DNA of 64,000 nucleotides. It comes from Amoebophrya sp. A120. Lineage: Eukaryota > Sar > Dinophyceae > Syndiniales > Amoebophryaceae. The DNA lies in NCBI GenBank assembly GCA_905178155.1, contig CAJINV010000005.1, forward strand, positions 3,713,253 to 3,777,252, written 5' to 3'. Numbering within the stretch: the stretch's first letter is position 1; the number at the start of each line of letters is the position of its first letter. The notes beneath the pieces were generated by a model that worked only from the letters and a program-made list of their open reading frames with translations, did not search any database and was not told the DNA's origin. The position numbers and the translations under genes were made by a program. Of this stretch, positions 13,608 through 28,257 are shown piece after piece.

Positions 13608-16600
13608 TTACAGTAGTTGACGTTGAGCACAATAGTATTCCACCAAACGAGGCACTTGAAATTCAAATTCGAATTCACGGCACAATAAGCATATCCGAGG
13701 AGTGACGATTTGTGAATCTTCTCCAACAAAAATTCGCAAAATATACGGTGTCGGCAGCGAGAACAGGATCGTGAAAATGACCGAAAAGAGTAACAGCAGC
13801 CCGATTACATTGAAGACAAACAGCACCACTTTCTGCTTGATGTGAAGCTGCGGAGCGATTGTTGATGCAGGTGATATTAGTGGCGCAGAATTTCTTTCCG
13901 GACTGCCAGTGACGTCCTCATCGCCGAAGAAAAATGAGGTCAGCGGTCTAGTAGTGCTTGCTTTATTTTTTCCCCCAGCACTCCCCAGTCCAAGCGCTGA
14001 CAAAATGGTAGTTCCTGCTGTAGAAACGAGAGACGAAATACTTGCAATTACGTCATGATCTGCTTCGCCGTTCTTGGTTGATGATGATGTTGTTGTGCCC
14101 CTGTCTGAGTAGAAGAAGAAGGAGTTCTGATTGGGATTGTGACAGGAAGACGCTGTGGTCGATACCACGTCATCCACGTCAGTTTGCGGATTTTCCTCTT
14201 CTTTCCGAGGGGATTTCTCGTCATCTGAGGAGCTACTCGACGTGGGGCCCATGTTTAAGCTCACCTGGAAGAAGTAGGAAATCGAAATGTTACTGATACC
14301 TAGTAAGTTGCGTTTTTCAAAAGGATGTCAACATCTCCATGTATTTCTCTACCTATATGGATATCTCCTGCCCGTCAGCATGAAAATGACCACAAGAGCG
14401 AAAGAAGTGAATTGTATTTGTATATCAGCTTGGCTCTACAACATTCACAATCGATACCGCGAAGGCGAGAATTCCGGTGATGATGTCAAAATTGTGTCCG
14501 TGGACCGTCATTTGCTGCGGAACAACCCCCTGATTGTGCCCGACGTGCAGCAAATACTCCAAAAACACCCGGAACACCTGGTAGCCCACGATCAAACTGG
14601 CGGGCACTTTCCGCGCAATCTGCTCGCCCCAGAACGAAAACCCAAAGAAGAAGACAATCGCGAGGCAGCCGAAAAACAGGAGCACAATGAAGACCGCGGG
14701 GAACGAGAGAAAGCAGGAGGTCAGAGCGTGGGTGAGCAGGAGCCAGGCTGCGATGCACCTGTTTAGTTGTTTCGAAAAAAGGTCATCTTGTGCCGGTTGG
14801 GGTTGTCACGTAGGGCCAATTAGTCTTGTTCAACAACAAGCAGTGAGCTCATCTTCATCATCTTCATGGTAGTTCATTTACTGGGCAAGGTGATGAAATT
14901 GAAATTGTAATTGTGATGAAACATGTATTTTGCATTTACTCATCCTACCAGTGCAGCGGGCGCTTGACTGTTTCGTCTGTGGCCCCCATGTGGCAGATGG
15001 ACACAAACGCGTAGACCGACACCGCAAACACGACGAGCATCGCCGCCATGTAGGCCCCGGAGGGTTCCGGCACGTGCGTTCCCGGAAACAGGGTGACCAC
15101 CCGTTTCGGCGGTACCTTCTCGCTGTTGAAATCCGGGAAGAAGTTGTTGACTTCCGCCTTGGGCTTGTCCTCCAGGATGATCGTCTGCTCGACCCGGTGC
15201 TTCTCGAGATTGCCGGGCACTTCCAGTGTCAGCGCCGGCGTGTGCGGATCTTCGTGGACCTCCACCCGGCCGAAGGCCTGGGGCTATTGCAAGGAAAAGT
15301 AGTCCCCCTTTCCCATATTGAAAGCGCATCCTACTGAAAATTTGCGATGCAGATTTGTGACCACAAATCGGGTCTGCCTTCCAAGAATGCACATTCAGGC
15401 TGTCGGCCACGTTATGCGGGCGATTTGTCATGCTGTAAGGCCTACAGAGTAGCCGGCTGCCATACCAAATATAGCCGCCGGGGCGGAGGTAGTGAGGTCG
15501 TGGGCGTTTTCTTGCCGGCCGTCGCCTTGGCCGCGGCTTTGCTTTTTCTGGGCCCGCCGTACCGCCGTGAGTAACGTTAGGCCGCACGGTATGGCGGCCG
15601 CTTGATAAACGTCGCAAATTTTCGCAAATTCCCGATATTCCTTTCCGAAAGCCAGCCCCCATGCTATGAGGCCGATCCGGGTGCCACGGGGGGCGCCCAA
15701 AAAGCGAAGAAAAATCGGGCCCGTAGCATGCGGATTGGCTTTGCGCGTCTGGCGCGCTTTTGCTTTTTTGCGTTTTTATTTTTCCCGTCGGCGCTTTTTG
15801 CAAAGCCCCCCAGGCTCTGAAACCGGCGAAAATGCGGCCGCTTTCGCGGCCGCCCAAAATGCTCCGAAACCGCGGCCGTGCCATGCTGTTTCGCTGTTCT
15901 GATTTTGGGTGCGTTGTTTTCGGGCGCCCTTTTGGGCGTCCTAAACCGCCAGAAATCAAGGCGGCGGGCGCCCCAGAAGGGCGCCCCTTTTGCTGGCTTC
16001 TCTGCGTCGTTTTACCCAGCGGCGATCGATAGAATCCGCTGGCGATTCGGTGCCAGGTAAGCCAAACAGGCTTGCACGCTGGGATCTTTTTCATGCAAAA
16101 AAACTCTCTACAGGCTTCAAAACTGCCGGTCGTTTTTCAGGGGAGATGGCAAAAAAACTCCCCGGTTAGAACCGTTCGGTGACCTCACTACATACTAGGC
16201 GCCTAGTATACCAAAAGGCCCCCGCCAAAGCCAGGACCACGCATTCCTCGTCTAGCTGCAACACAAGTTTGATTTGTCTATCCAAATCCAGCATCAGAAG
16301 TTTCGTTTTGATATGGGGAGGGTGGATTTTTCCTTTTGATAGGGGCCCGAAGTCCACCAGGGAAGGCGGATTCAAAATGCTGGAGAAGACGTTGGAAATC
16401 TTGGTGCCAATGGCTACTTCACCGCCTGTTTCCGTTTCCTCGGCGAGGACCACAGAAGCGGGAGCTTCATTTGAAGTTGTGCTTTCTCTCGCAGCTGCCA
16501 ATGATGCTTCTTCTTTAGCCGTGGTTTTCATCTCTGCCAAGGAGGACGCCGCTCCTGCTGCTCCTGCTGTAGTACCTGCTCGTACTCCCCCGGTAGTCGC

Positions 16601-16756
16601 ATGAGCACTGGTCGACGCCCCGCCCAGGCTCAGAAAGGCTGACGCCTGAGACGAGTCGCTGCCAGAGCCGCCCATTTGCAGCATGATGTCAAACGGAGCC
16701 AGATCCGCTGCCGTTGACCCGCCCAGCAGGCCGACTACCTCCTGCATTTTTACCAT
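13608..16756 (-). CDS. Four-exon multi-pass membrane protein, unknown family
   Basis: Exons 16756-16196, 15277-14949, 14758-14458 and 14264-13608 fit together with matching phases (0, 2, 0) and GT-AG borders (donors GTATGT, GTAGGA, GTATCG; acceptors CCAG, ACAG, CCAG). The product is about 615 residues. The N-terminal third is Ala/Ser/Thr-rich. Hydrophobic segments follow: MAAMLVVFAVSVYAFV, WLLLTHALTSCFL with FIVLLFFGCLAIVFFFGF, VFLEYLLHVG, and near the C-terminus VVLFVFNVIGLLLLFSVIF. A lumenal or cytosolic domain between exon 2 and the first helix reads EVHEDPHTPALTLEVPG. No family recognised. The first intron (16195-15278) contains a 732-bp dispersed repeat whose right edge supplies the donor site. 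An open frame at 14940-16094 crosses the repeat and is not the coding frame. Confidence 0.75.
15463..16194. repeat. Dispersed GC-rich hairpin repeat, copy 1
   Basis: This is about 732 bp, matching 31558-32297 over almost its full length in the same orientation. It begins TACCAAATATAGCCGCC and ends GACCTCACTACATA. An 11-bp inverted repeat (GTAGTGAGGTC near the left end, GACCTCACTAC at the right end) brackets the body. Internal perfect or near-perfect hairpins include GCGGCCGC-TTTC-GCGGCCGC-type and GGGCGCCC-type arms. It lies wholly inside the first intron of the membrane protein gene. Open frames in it differ between copies and look incidental. Confidence 0.8.
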
Positions 16757-19271
16757 GGCGGCAGATTACGGCACGAAGGACGCGGATGTGAGTGCTCCCG
16801 ACTTGTGTTCGATTTCTTGGCGGGAGAAAGCCGTCCAAGTAGCACGTAGTTGATGTTTCGTACGAAGCTATTTTCTGCGCCGCAGGTCTAGCTTCTCCGT
16901 ACTGCTCTTTTGTCTTTCAACAGCCAGTGGCGAGGGCGTCACTGGAAAAAATGGGGCTGTGAGCTGCGTCGCCTCGAAAAGCTGCAGTCGGGCGGCCTTA
17001 TGCCGGTTTTGCACATTTTCGCTGTTGCGGGGGGCGGAGCGATACCGTGCGTAGATGCCTCCGCGGGGCACTAGCACTGATCACTTGGGCGTTTCTAGTT
17101 ACGATGGCGCAAAAGGAGCTGCTGTGCGAGAACGAGTTGAGGGAAGTTCATCTTCCATTTCATCTAAGCAGCATTGCGGCGTCGGGAAAAACAATACCGG
17201 TGGAAAGTGAGCTCAAACACCGCGGTGAAGAGCCAAAAACTACAAGGGAGCGGAACGACGTTTGGCCGCTCTCTTTCAGGTGCCGCAGACACGCACTCTG
17301 GGCCGAAGCCAATTACTTAGCGTTACTAGTAGAAAGAGCACATCAAGAAAGCGTCAGCGTATCGCGGGCCGCATGGCTGTACAAACTCAAAGAACGAGCA
17401 CGAAGGTGGAGGCAACAAGAACACCGTCGAGCGTGCGAGAAGAACACTGTCGCCGACGATGGTGGCGCGCGCATGAGTAGATGCGTTTTCTCGTGTGTAT
17501 GCGGGGGCGCTTTGCATACCTTATCGCCTGACTTGGGCCGGGCGGATTCTTGCAACAAGGCTAGCAGGAAGGACCGGGCGACCGGCAGGGCCGCTAGCTT
17601 TCTTATGCTTGAGGGCGGCGGGGCCCAAAGGACTAGACCGACGCCGACGAACCCGGCGCCCCTTCTCGACACAACCACGCCCAACCACCACTGTTGCGTA
17701 TGGGTGTGGGGCGGGTCGGCGTGACGATTCGCACCAAACGAATCTACTTATCAATCGAGCGAAGTGCGCCGCGGGTGGCCACGATGGAAACAGGCGAGGG
17801 CGGGGCGGCATGCTCGCCTCGCGGGCCAACGAGCGGGCCCACCAGCTGCCCCCCCCACCAAGCCGGCCGAGCGGGGGCGCAAAAAAAACGCGCCCGGCCC
17901 GCCTGCGAGCCTCCCTCACCCCCCGGCAATGTGCCGGCGGCGGGCGCGGGCGGGCCGTGCGCGGGTGGCCCACGCGCTGGCTTCGTGGCCGTCCAAGCAG
18001 GCGAACCATGGAGGCGGGGCCCCCCGCCTTCAAGCGCTTCCGGTCTGATGCCGTCGCGGTGGATGCCACAGCGGCGCCCCGCTCATATTCTTCTCGCCTG
18101 CCGGCGGTCGCGCTGGTCCTACGCTTCTCCTTTGCTTCGCGCAGGATGGCGGCACGTGGCCGCGCCCCAGCCGCCGCATCGGCACCCGCCGGCCGCTCCT
18201 GGCCCCCCCGACCTTCGCAAGGAGGCGCGGCGCCTGCCCGTCCTCGCTCTGGCAACAGACGCAAAGCACAACGATGCCCGGGCTTTGCGCCACGCCGGGG
18301 CGATTATAGTGATGCCGACCCCGATAACTCATACCGCAGCGAGCGGGCCTGCGGGCAAAAAACCACGCGCCAGGGCGCGGGACCGGCCGCGGGCGCCATG
18401 CCTGGCAATCTCGCCGAGACTTCCGCCTTGCGCTGCGCCTGGCCTCCAGAAACTGGACGCCGCCCTGGAGAAAGTCGCACGGGGTGCCCGCCTGCCTTCC
18501 TGCGCTGTCTCCGCCCCGAAGCGGCTGCCCTTTCGCATGTACGGGCAAAGATAGCCAGCCGATGCGTCATCGTTCCGCAGTCTCTGGGCCTCCTGGTTCG
18601 CCCAGATAAGCGCCACCGCCAGCCCACGCGCGGCCCGAACGTGCTGGCGCGCGCGCCACTGCGGAGGGGCAGAAGTCGCTATCACAAAGAAACAGGCCCC
18701 CGGAAGGAGAAGACACGCAACAAGAAACAACGGCACCGGCACCGCTTCAACTGAACCAAGTCTTGCACTGAACACCGTCGCAGCAGCGTCACGGCCTTTT
18801 CTCCGTCTTGAAATGACTCAAGCACTCGTCTTGCATATCACGCACGAAGGCAATCCAATCGTGGGCTAATGTGAAGTCCAAACTATTTTCGATAAACAAC
18901 TTCTTCTGACGACATTTCATCGCCCGCGGTCACGGCAGTGATGCTGTAGCGATATTAGATGTGGCTAGCGCCTGAAACGTAAAATCGTACATTGATTTCA
19001 GACGTGGCGGAAATGCTTTTTGGCAAGAAAACAGACACATTTGAGCATACATCTAGTTCGAGGGTAATATGACGCAAGAACGTATAGCACACCGCACGAA
19101 GCTGCAGTACATGTTGAGTGCGGCACCATATGCGGACGAGCTGTAACAAGTGGGCACAAGTAGGATCGTATCATCAAACAGAAACATCTACGTCTGGATA
19201 TCTTTCAAACACCAGGGACACCCGAACCAGGCCACACACCAGCATAGTCATTGTCATTTTCATCAGCCATC
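16757..19271. other. Intergenic region with a GC-rich island (about 17500-18740)
   Basis: Base composition jumps to very GC-rich from about 17500 to 18740, with long overlapping open frames on both strands (for example 17495-18754 plus, 17521-18264 minus, 18030-18548 minus). The predicted peptides are Arg/Ala/Pro/Gly-rich, as expected from composition alone, and no family is recognisable. Flanks (16757-17490 and 18750-19271) look like ordinary intergenic sequence. The island could be an inserted element, a structured RNA region or foreign DNA. I cannot decide which. Confidence 0.45.
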
Positions 19272-21909
19272 TTACAACAAATCTCCGTATCCAATATTCA
19301 TCGTATCAACGGTCCTCTTTGCCTGCGTCATATTTGGTTTTGCTTTTGGCTTCGCTTTTGGTGGTGCCGACGGCGCTCCTCCAGCTTTGTTCCCACCTGC
19401 ACTTTTACCAGAACTAACACCCGTAGTTGCTTTGCTCCCACTGATGCTTCCCATCTGCAAAGTCATGCTGTCCAAAGCTGCACTGCTCAACTCCTCCTGC
19501 TCGAAGTGATGACCGAAAGCACCAGCAGCTCCAGGGCCTTTTCGTCCGGCGACCACCGTTCTGCCACTTACCGCACTACTAGTACTACCTGTTTTCGCTT
19601 TCGCCTTCGGCGGCCCACCGCGGGGCCCTCCTCCTCCTCCTGCCAGTTGCTTTTGATTTTGTCGCGCCGCCTCTTCTTGCGCTTTTTCCTCCGCGCACTC
19701 CCCACACAAGGCTTTGCCCGGACCCGCGACCGACTCGTCCAAGGTCTGGTAGGCTTTTCCCTTCAAAGGCTTCTCGCACTCGCTGCACTTGAAGCACAAG
19801 GGGTGCCAGGTTTGCCCCGCCGCGGTCATAACTGTGCCCTGGATCTTCTCCTTGCAGCCGAAACACGTTTTCCCGAACAGCTGCAGGTGGCAGCCCTCGC
19901 AATAGAGGTTCTGTTTCTCCGTAAAGTAGCGGACACCGACCTGAGAGTGGAGGTGTGATGATGGACATGCGAGACGCGTTCGTAATATGCGAGAAAGCAA
20001 TAAACCTGCAAAATTCATCTAACTCATCGCAAACTCGCATCTACTCTGAGATGATGACAGTCACATTATAGACTTGTGTTTATTTTCTGAAACATAAACA
20101 ACATGACAGAGCCGCTTCATGCGCGACGTCATTGTGGTCGTCCTCTCCAGTATCCAACAGAAAGTCTTCGTACATACGTCTCTATACCAGATTCCTTTCG
20201 CATTCGCTGCAGGTGAAGCACTCCTTGTGCCATTTCAGATTTCCCTGCTCAATCACTGCGCCGCCGTGAATTGGCTCTTTGCACTTCGCACACGTCCCCA
20301 ACTTGCCCCACTGGGTCTGCACTTTCGGCTCCCTGTTAGTATTCCCGGGTCCACCACCTCGCTGCACGGTAGTAGAACCCCCGGGCGTAGTGATGGTCTT
20401 CCCCATCCCGCGCTTGCTATTTACATTGTCGTGCAACACGAGCGGTCCGCTCGCGATGCGTTTCTGCAGCAAGGCCGTGTCCTCCACTGGAAAAGCCGCG
20501 TTCGCGAAGTTCAGCGCGCAACAGTAGCCGAAGGTTTTGTGCAGGGTGATTGCGATGCCTGCAAAAAAATATGCCGGGTCGAAAATGCCTAACCGGTGTC
20601 CGCGGGAAGGGACACCATCGTCCACGATTAGGTCCTCGATCATCGCGTAGCCAGATTCCGGCAACGTTCCGTACCACAAGCACTCCCCGACTTTGTAGCG
20701 CCAGTTGGAGTACCGAGTGATCCGATCCTGCACTTTCGTGATTTTGTCTGAAGAGGTGTGCGACGCCAGTCCGGTAACACCGAGGTCGGCCGCGTGGTCG
20801 CTGGCGGAAAGAAAAAGCGTCGGATGCGGCAAAATCTGGCCTTGGTGGGGGTTTATTAAGACTGTGGACGAGGTTGATGAGGAAGCAGGCGATGATGTTT
20901 TTGGCTCGCCAGGTTTCATCATTCTTGCGACCAAGATCCCCTGCTCTTGGTCCCAGGTGCAGCTACTGTGGAGTTGTTGCATTTCCGCAAATTGAGAGAC
21001 TACCTCATCTGGCGGAGGCGGGATAATTCCGGTTCCATTCACGCCCTCCTCCGCTTCCGGAGCCGCACACATCTCCGACCCCGCGCGACCCCGATTTGCT
21101 GTTCCTACAGATGTTGACCCCGACTTGATGTTTCCACCTCCACCCGCCAAGTTCTGGCAATACTGAATCGCTTCCACGACGACCGCTTCGCCCTCTTTCG
21201 TCACCACACACCGACCGGCGCGCCCCACCGTCGGGTGGAAATCTTTTCCTTTGAACTTTCCGACTCTTCTCTGTTTCAACCGGTCGGCGGCGAGCTGCGG
21301 ATTGCGCCGCAGCTGGTTCAGGGCGTAGAGAACCTCAATCTCCAGGAGAACTATGGCCAGCTTTTCCAAGGCTTGCCCGAGCGGGTTCATGTCTTCTCGT
21401 TTCACAGCCGCGGCGCTCTTCTTGCTCCTTGTTGGTTGGGAAATGGAACTTCCGATGAAGATTTCCCAATCGAAGCGAGATAGCAGAGGTTGTTCTACTG
21501 GGCCGGACACTTCATCTTCGCCTAGGCGGTCGGTCTCAGAGGTGTCACTTGTTGCAGTAGCACTGTTGATGCCGACGTCTCGATCATGGTTATTTCCTGT
21601 TCTGGCCGGGATTTTAGTTCTCAAAAAGTCGTCGACCAAAACCGGAAGTTGCCCGAGGGCCGTCTCTTCTGTCTGCGTTAGTCGGGTGCTGAGTCTCAAG
21701 TGTGATGTGCTTGCAGACGAAGAATTGCTGGCAAGTTCCTCTAAAACTCGGTCGGCTAGACTCGCCTGCCGAGCGACCAGGTCGCGCGAATCAGAGACGA
21801 AGGCTGAAAGGAGCTTCAGATCGATCTTCTCATCGGCAGAAAAAGGACGGTCGTCTACTTTAGCCTGCTGTGCCACGCGGCGCCAAAAAAAATCGCATAT
21901 GAGCTCCAT
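19272..21909 (-). CDS. CAP/SCP-domain protein with two C-terminal LIM domains
   Basis: Two exons, 21909-20188 and 19940-19272, are joined by a GT-AG intron (GTATAG...CTCAG, phase 0), giving about 796 residues. The middle of exon 1 has CAP-like signatures: VLYALNQLRRNPQLAADRL (helix 1) and, later, DDGVPSRGHRLGIF followed by GIAITLHKTFGYCCALNFAN. The first LIM domain starts CAKC...HKEC..CSEC at the end of exon 1 and is completed by YCEGC...CFGC in exon 2. A second LIM (CFGCKEK...HPLCFKCSECEK...CGEC) follows. The tail is Gly/Pro/Lys-rich with PKAKPKAKP. LIM domains bind zinc and mediate protein contacts; the CAP fold is usually secreted. No clear signal peptide is seen after the ATG at 21909. 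The intron split inside a zinc finger confirms the join. A GTG at 21927 is upstream in frame but unlikely as a start. Confidence 0.82.
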
Positions 21910-22428
21910 CGTCGGAACTAGCTGCACTAAAACAGCAGGCCAACGCCAAACGCCAATAAATTAGACCTCCTCCGTGGCATCTTGATCTTCATGACTTTGC
22001 CTCGGGTAATATCAAGCAAGGGCTGGTTGTCTCTCTGAGTCTGGCTCGAAGACACCGATCATTATACAGTCTGCGCAGCATTATATTCATTGTGCAGAAG
22101 AGATTTCGGATACCAGAGGGGAAAAAGTTGATGGACCTGAAATGAAACATAAAAGCGCAGATGAGAGGACCACGCAGGACGAGCTCCTGGTCTTCTACGA
22201 AGCAGTATGAGCCTTTCAGCTGCACTGGCGAGTAGAAGTTTTACCAACCTCGGCAAAAGACCTGCAATAGCGTGCTGAAACTCTGGTCGGAAGCGCTGTC
22301 ACTCTAGGTTGCTGCTGTAATCTCTAATGCTGATGCAAGTTGCGGTATCTACAAACTGCATCCACTTTATTAGATACTGCTTCTTGAAACAAGGAAAAAA
22401 CAGAAGGCGGCAAGTAAGTAGTCTCGAG
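21910..22428. other. Intergenic gap
   Basis: About 520 bases between the TMEM42-like stop and the CAP-LIM start. Only short open frames are present and none has a recognisable feature. It presumably contains the 3' end of the upstream transcript and the 5' leader of the next. Confidence 0.5.
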
Positions 22429-23286
22429 TCAGTAAACTGTAAACTTGAGGCAACTGAAGATGAACACACTTTTTCTACACGTCTTGAGAGAGCAGGACCA
22501 CAGTTTCGACGTCCTGTTCCCTCTCATCGCACTGCTACTGCCAACTACAGATATCTTCTTGTCCTTTGCTGAAGTTGAAGACGACTCTTGATGCTGTTTC
22601 CTCGCTGACGACGTTTTCACAGGAGCGTGCTTCTTGCTTAGGTTAACGCTCGAAGTGGTGGAAGAGGGGATTCTAGTCTTGTTCTTCGTTGCAGGTTCTC
22701 CCCCAAAGACATTATTTGCTGCAGCACCATTCTCGTCGGCAGAACGAGAACTAGAACCACTGTTCGACGAAAGCAGATGGACACCGAGCAGAATGAAAAA
22801 CACCCCACCAAGGAACATGCCTGTTCTAGCGTTTAGTGTCGGATAAGAGTCCGCGTAGGATGTTGTGGCTACGGGTGGTAGTAAAGCAGTTTGAGTTACA
22901 ACACCTCCAGAAACTTCTGAAGTTGTTGACGCAGTGGTTGTTGCATTCACTGCAGCATTAGCAGGAGCAGCACTCATTGTCATCCTCCCCGTTACCCAAT
23001 CGACCCCGCTCGACATTGACGCGGAGAACAGAAAGTTTAGCCCCAGCGCAATCGCGGAAACCTCCGTGCTGCTTTCCGCTTCCACGTTCGCGGAGAGAAA
23101 AAACTTCCACATAATCACGTTGGAAAAGAGCCCGAGCAGGAACCAGAAGGCTCGCAAGGCGGCCAGGAGAGCGAACGGAGAGATTTTTTCAGGAACCGTT
23201 GCATTAGAGGTCTTGAAGGCTTGGCTCATGCAGACGCTGGCGAAAGCCGCGGAAAAACTCGAGACGATTAGGGCTCGAGCGGGCAT
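22429..23286 (-). CDS. TMEM42-like (EamA/DMT-type) membrane protein
   Basis: A single exon of 285 residues from the ATG at 23286 (MPARALIVSSFSAAF). Hydrophobic segments follow the TMEM42 order: ALIVSSFSAAFASV, then LRAFWFLLGLFSNVIMWKFF, then ALGLNFLFSASMSSGVDWV, and after a Thr/Ala-rich loop GMFLGGVFFILLGVHLL. The pattern NxxMWxFF, a Ser-rich helix, then GGVFxIxxGxxL matches TMEM42, a small four-helix relative of drug/metabolite transporters. Differences are an expanded loop of about 50 residues before the last helix and a long Ser/Lys-rich cytosolic tail. The transported substrate, if any, is unknown. A GTG at 23322 extends the frame by 12 codons, but the ATG fits the family start better. 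Confidence 0.72.
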   Translation of the reverse strand: MPARALIVSSFSAAFASVCMSQAFKTSNATVPEKISPFALLAALRAFWFLLGLFSNVIMWKFFLSANVEAESSTEVSAIALGLNFLFSASMSSGVDWVTGRMTMSAAPANAAVNATTTASTTSEVSGGVVTQTALLPPVATTSYADSYPTLNARTGMFLGGVFFILLGVHLLSSNSGSSSRSADENGAAANNVFGGEPATKNKTRIPSSTTSSVNLSKKHAPVKTSSARKQHQESSSTSAKDKKISVVGSSSAMRGNRTSKLWSCSLKTCRKSVFIFSCLKFTVY

Positions 23287-23986
23287 GGTTATAATTTTCG
23301 TACTTATTGCCAACAGCAGCACTAGATGAATCTTGTTTGCTTTTGGTGCTAGCTACAATTCATTGTCCTCGTCGTCTACGTATGTCCGGCGTAGTCACTG
23401 TCCATGTACAATTCCTTTTTGCGGAAACATGATCTCTTCGCTCGAGGATGAACCACGACGCGACTGACGTACGTGGCATCGGCGTCCGGACTAAGAAAGC
23501 CGACCGGATGAAGTTTCTATTTGAGTACGCAAAACACCATAATCGAAATGCACGAGTCTTTCCCAGCTCGTTCTGTGCCTACTCCACCAGCTGATGTCCA
23601 CCACCAATGAGGTTGACTGTTGTTTTCAACTGCGTGCGATCACCGCCCAAAGATGCACGTACTGCAGACTAACAACACCCCGAAAATTCCATGCGCATGC
23701 GTCATTAAAGAATATATCTGTTACGTCGTAGCTGACGAGAGCCTGAAAGAACAAAGTATTCATTCCGAACTACACAAAACTTTCAAGAACCGCAACTGCA
23801 GGGGTCCACGGTGCAACACCGAATAAAGACCACCTACTTCTATCTAAGTAGACAGGAGAGGATGCTGCACCGTCAAACTAATCTGTACATAGGCTGCAAG
23901 TAAAGGAGAAGTAACGTCTACTTCCCGTATTAAGTATTACCAGTTGCGGAACAAGATGAGGAAGTTACCTTCCACCAAGATGATCC
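23287..23986. other. Intergenic gap
   Basis: Seven hundred bases between the TTLL1-like stop and the TMEM42-like start. No open frame over about 70 codons, no inverted-repeat element and no RNA gene seen. Confidence 0.5.
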
Positions 23987-27546
<3,560 letters not shown>

Positions 27547-28257
27547 CTTGTTTCAACTGCGAAAAGAAAACTCAAATTAAACGAGGGCGCCGCTCCTTCG
27601 AGAATAAGTTCACAAGTGCATGCGAAGTGCAAGACTTTACGGGCGCAATAAAGAAGTGTGTCTGCGCAGCGGTTCACCCACCTTTTGTTTTTGGGTCATT
27701 CTGACACTGAATAATGCAAAAAGACATAGTAAACAAAGAACGTGAACGAGAACCAAGAAAATATCATAGCCGTACGACCTCGCAACCTCATTCTCAGATG
27801 GCATTGCTGATTACTCACAAACATCACTGGTGTCGCATTTCTTTACCCCACCACTGCTGACGAGGACGAGCGCTACCTCTACTTACTGCTTATTTGGAAA
27901 CAAAAATATACCTCGATGAAGACGTCAATTTCAGCAAGATAAAGACGAGTATTTATCACAGACCAGCAGTCAAGGCGGCCTCCTGACTGGTGTGCTGCTG
28001 ACTCTCACAGAAGCTTCTGTTGCATTGAATAGAACACGCCAGATCATGTTCAAGTTCAACGACAATGATGGTAAGTCCCTGCATTATAAGTACTAGCCCG
28101 ATTGTTCTGTTTGTGAATCAATGTGACAAGAACGTCGACAGAAGGCGACTCGCGGGTGACGAGAAAGACTTTCTGAATCATGTTGATCGTGTGCATGTAC
28201 TGTCCTTCTACTTCTCTGCACTTTGCTTCACATCGGAAAAACACCCCGTCCACGTCC
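27547..28257. other. Intergenic gap
   Basis: About 710 bases, AT-richer than the genes, between the stop of the SnoaL-like gene and the TTLL1-like start. Open frames are below 65 codons and no repeat or RNA gene was recognised. Confidence 0.5.

Noticed and set aside
14940-16094. 384-codon minus-strand open frame
   Set aside because: It runs through the dispersed repeat and is out of register with the conserved splice phases of the membrane protein gene; the second repeat copy does not keep the same frame open over the whole length.
17495-18754. 419-codon plus-strand frame in the GC-rich island
   Set aside because: Equally long frames exist on the minus strand, as expected from high GC alone.
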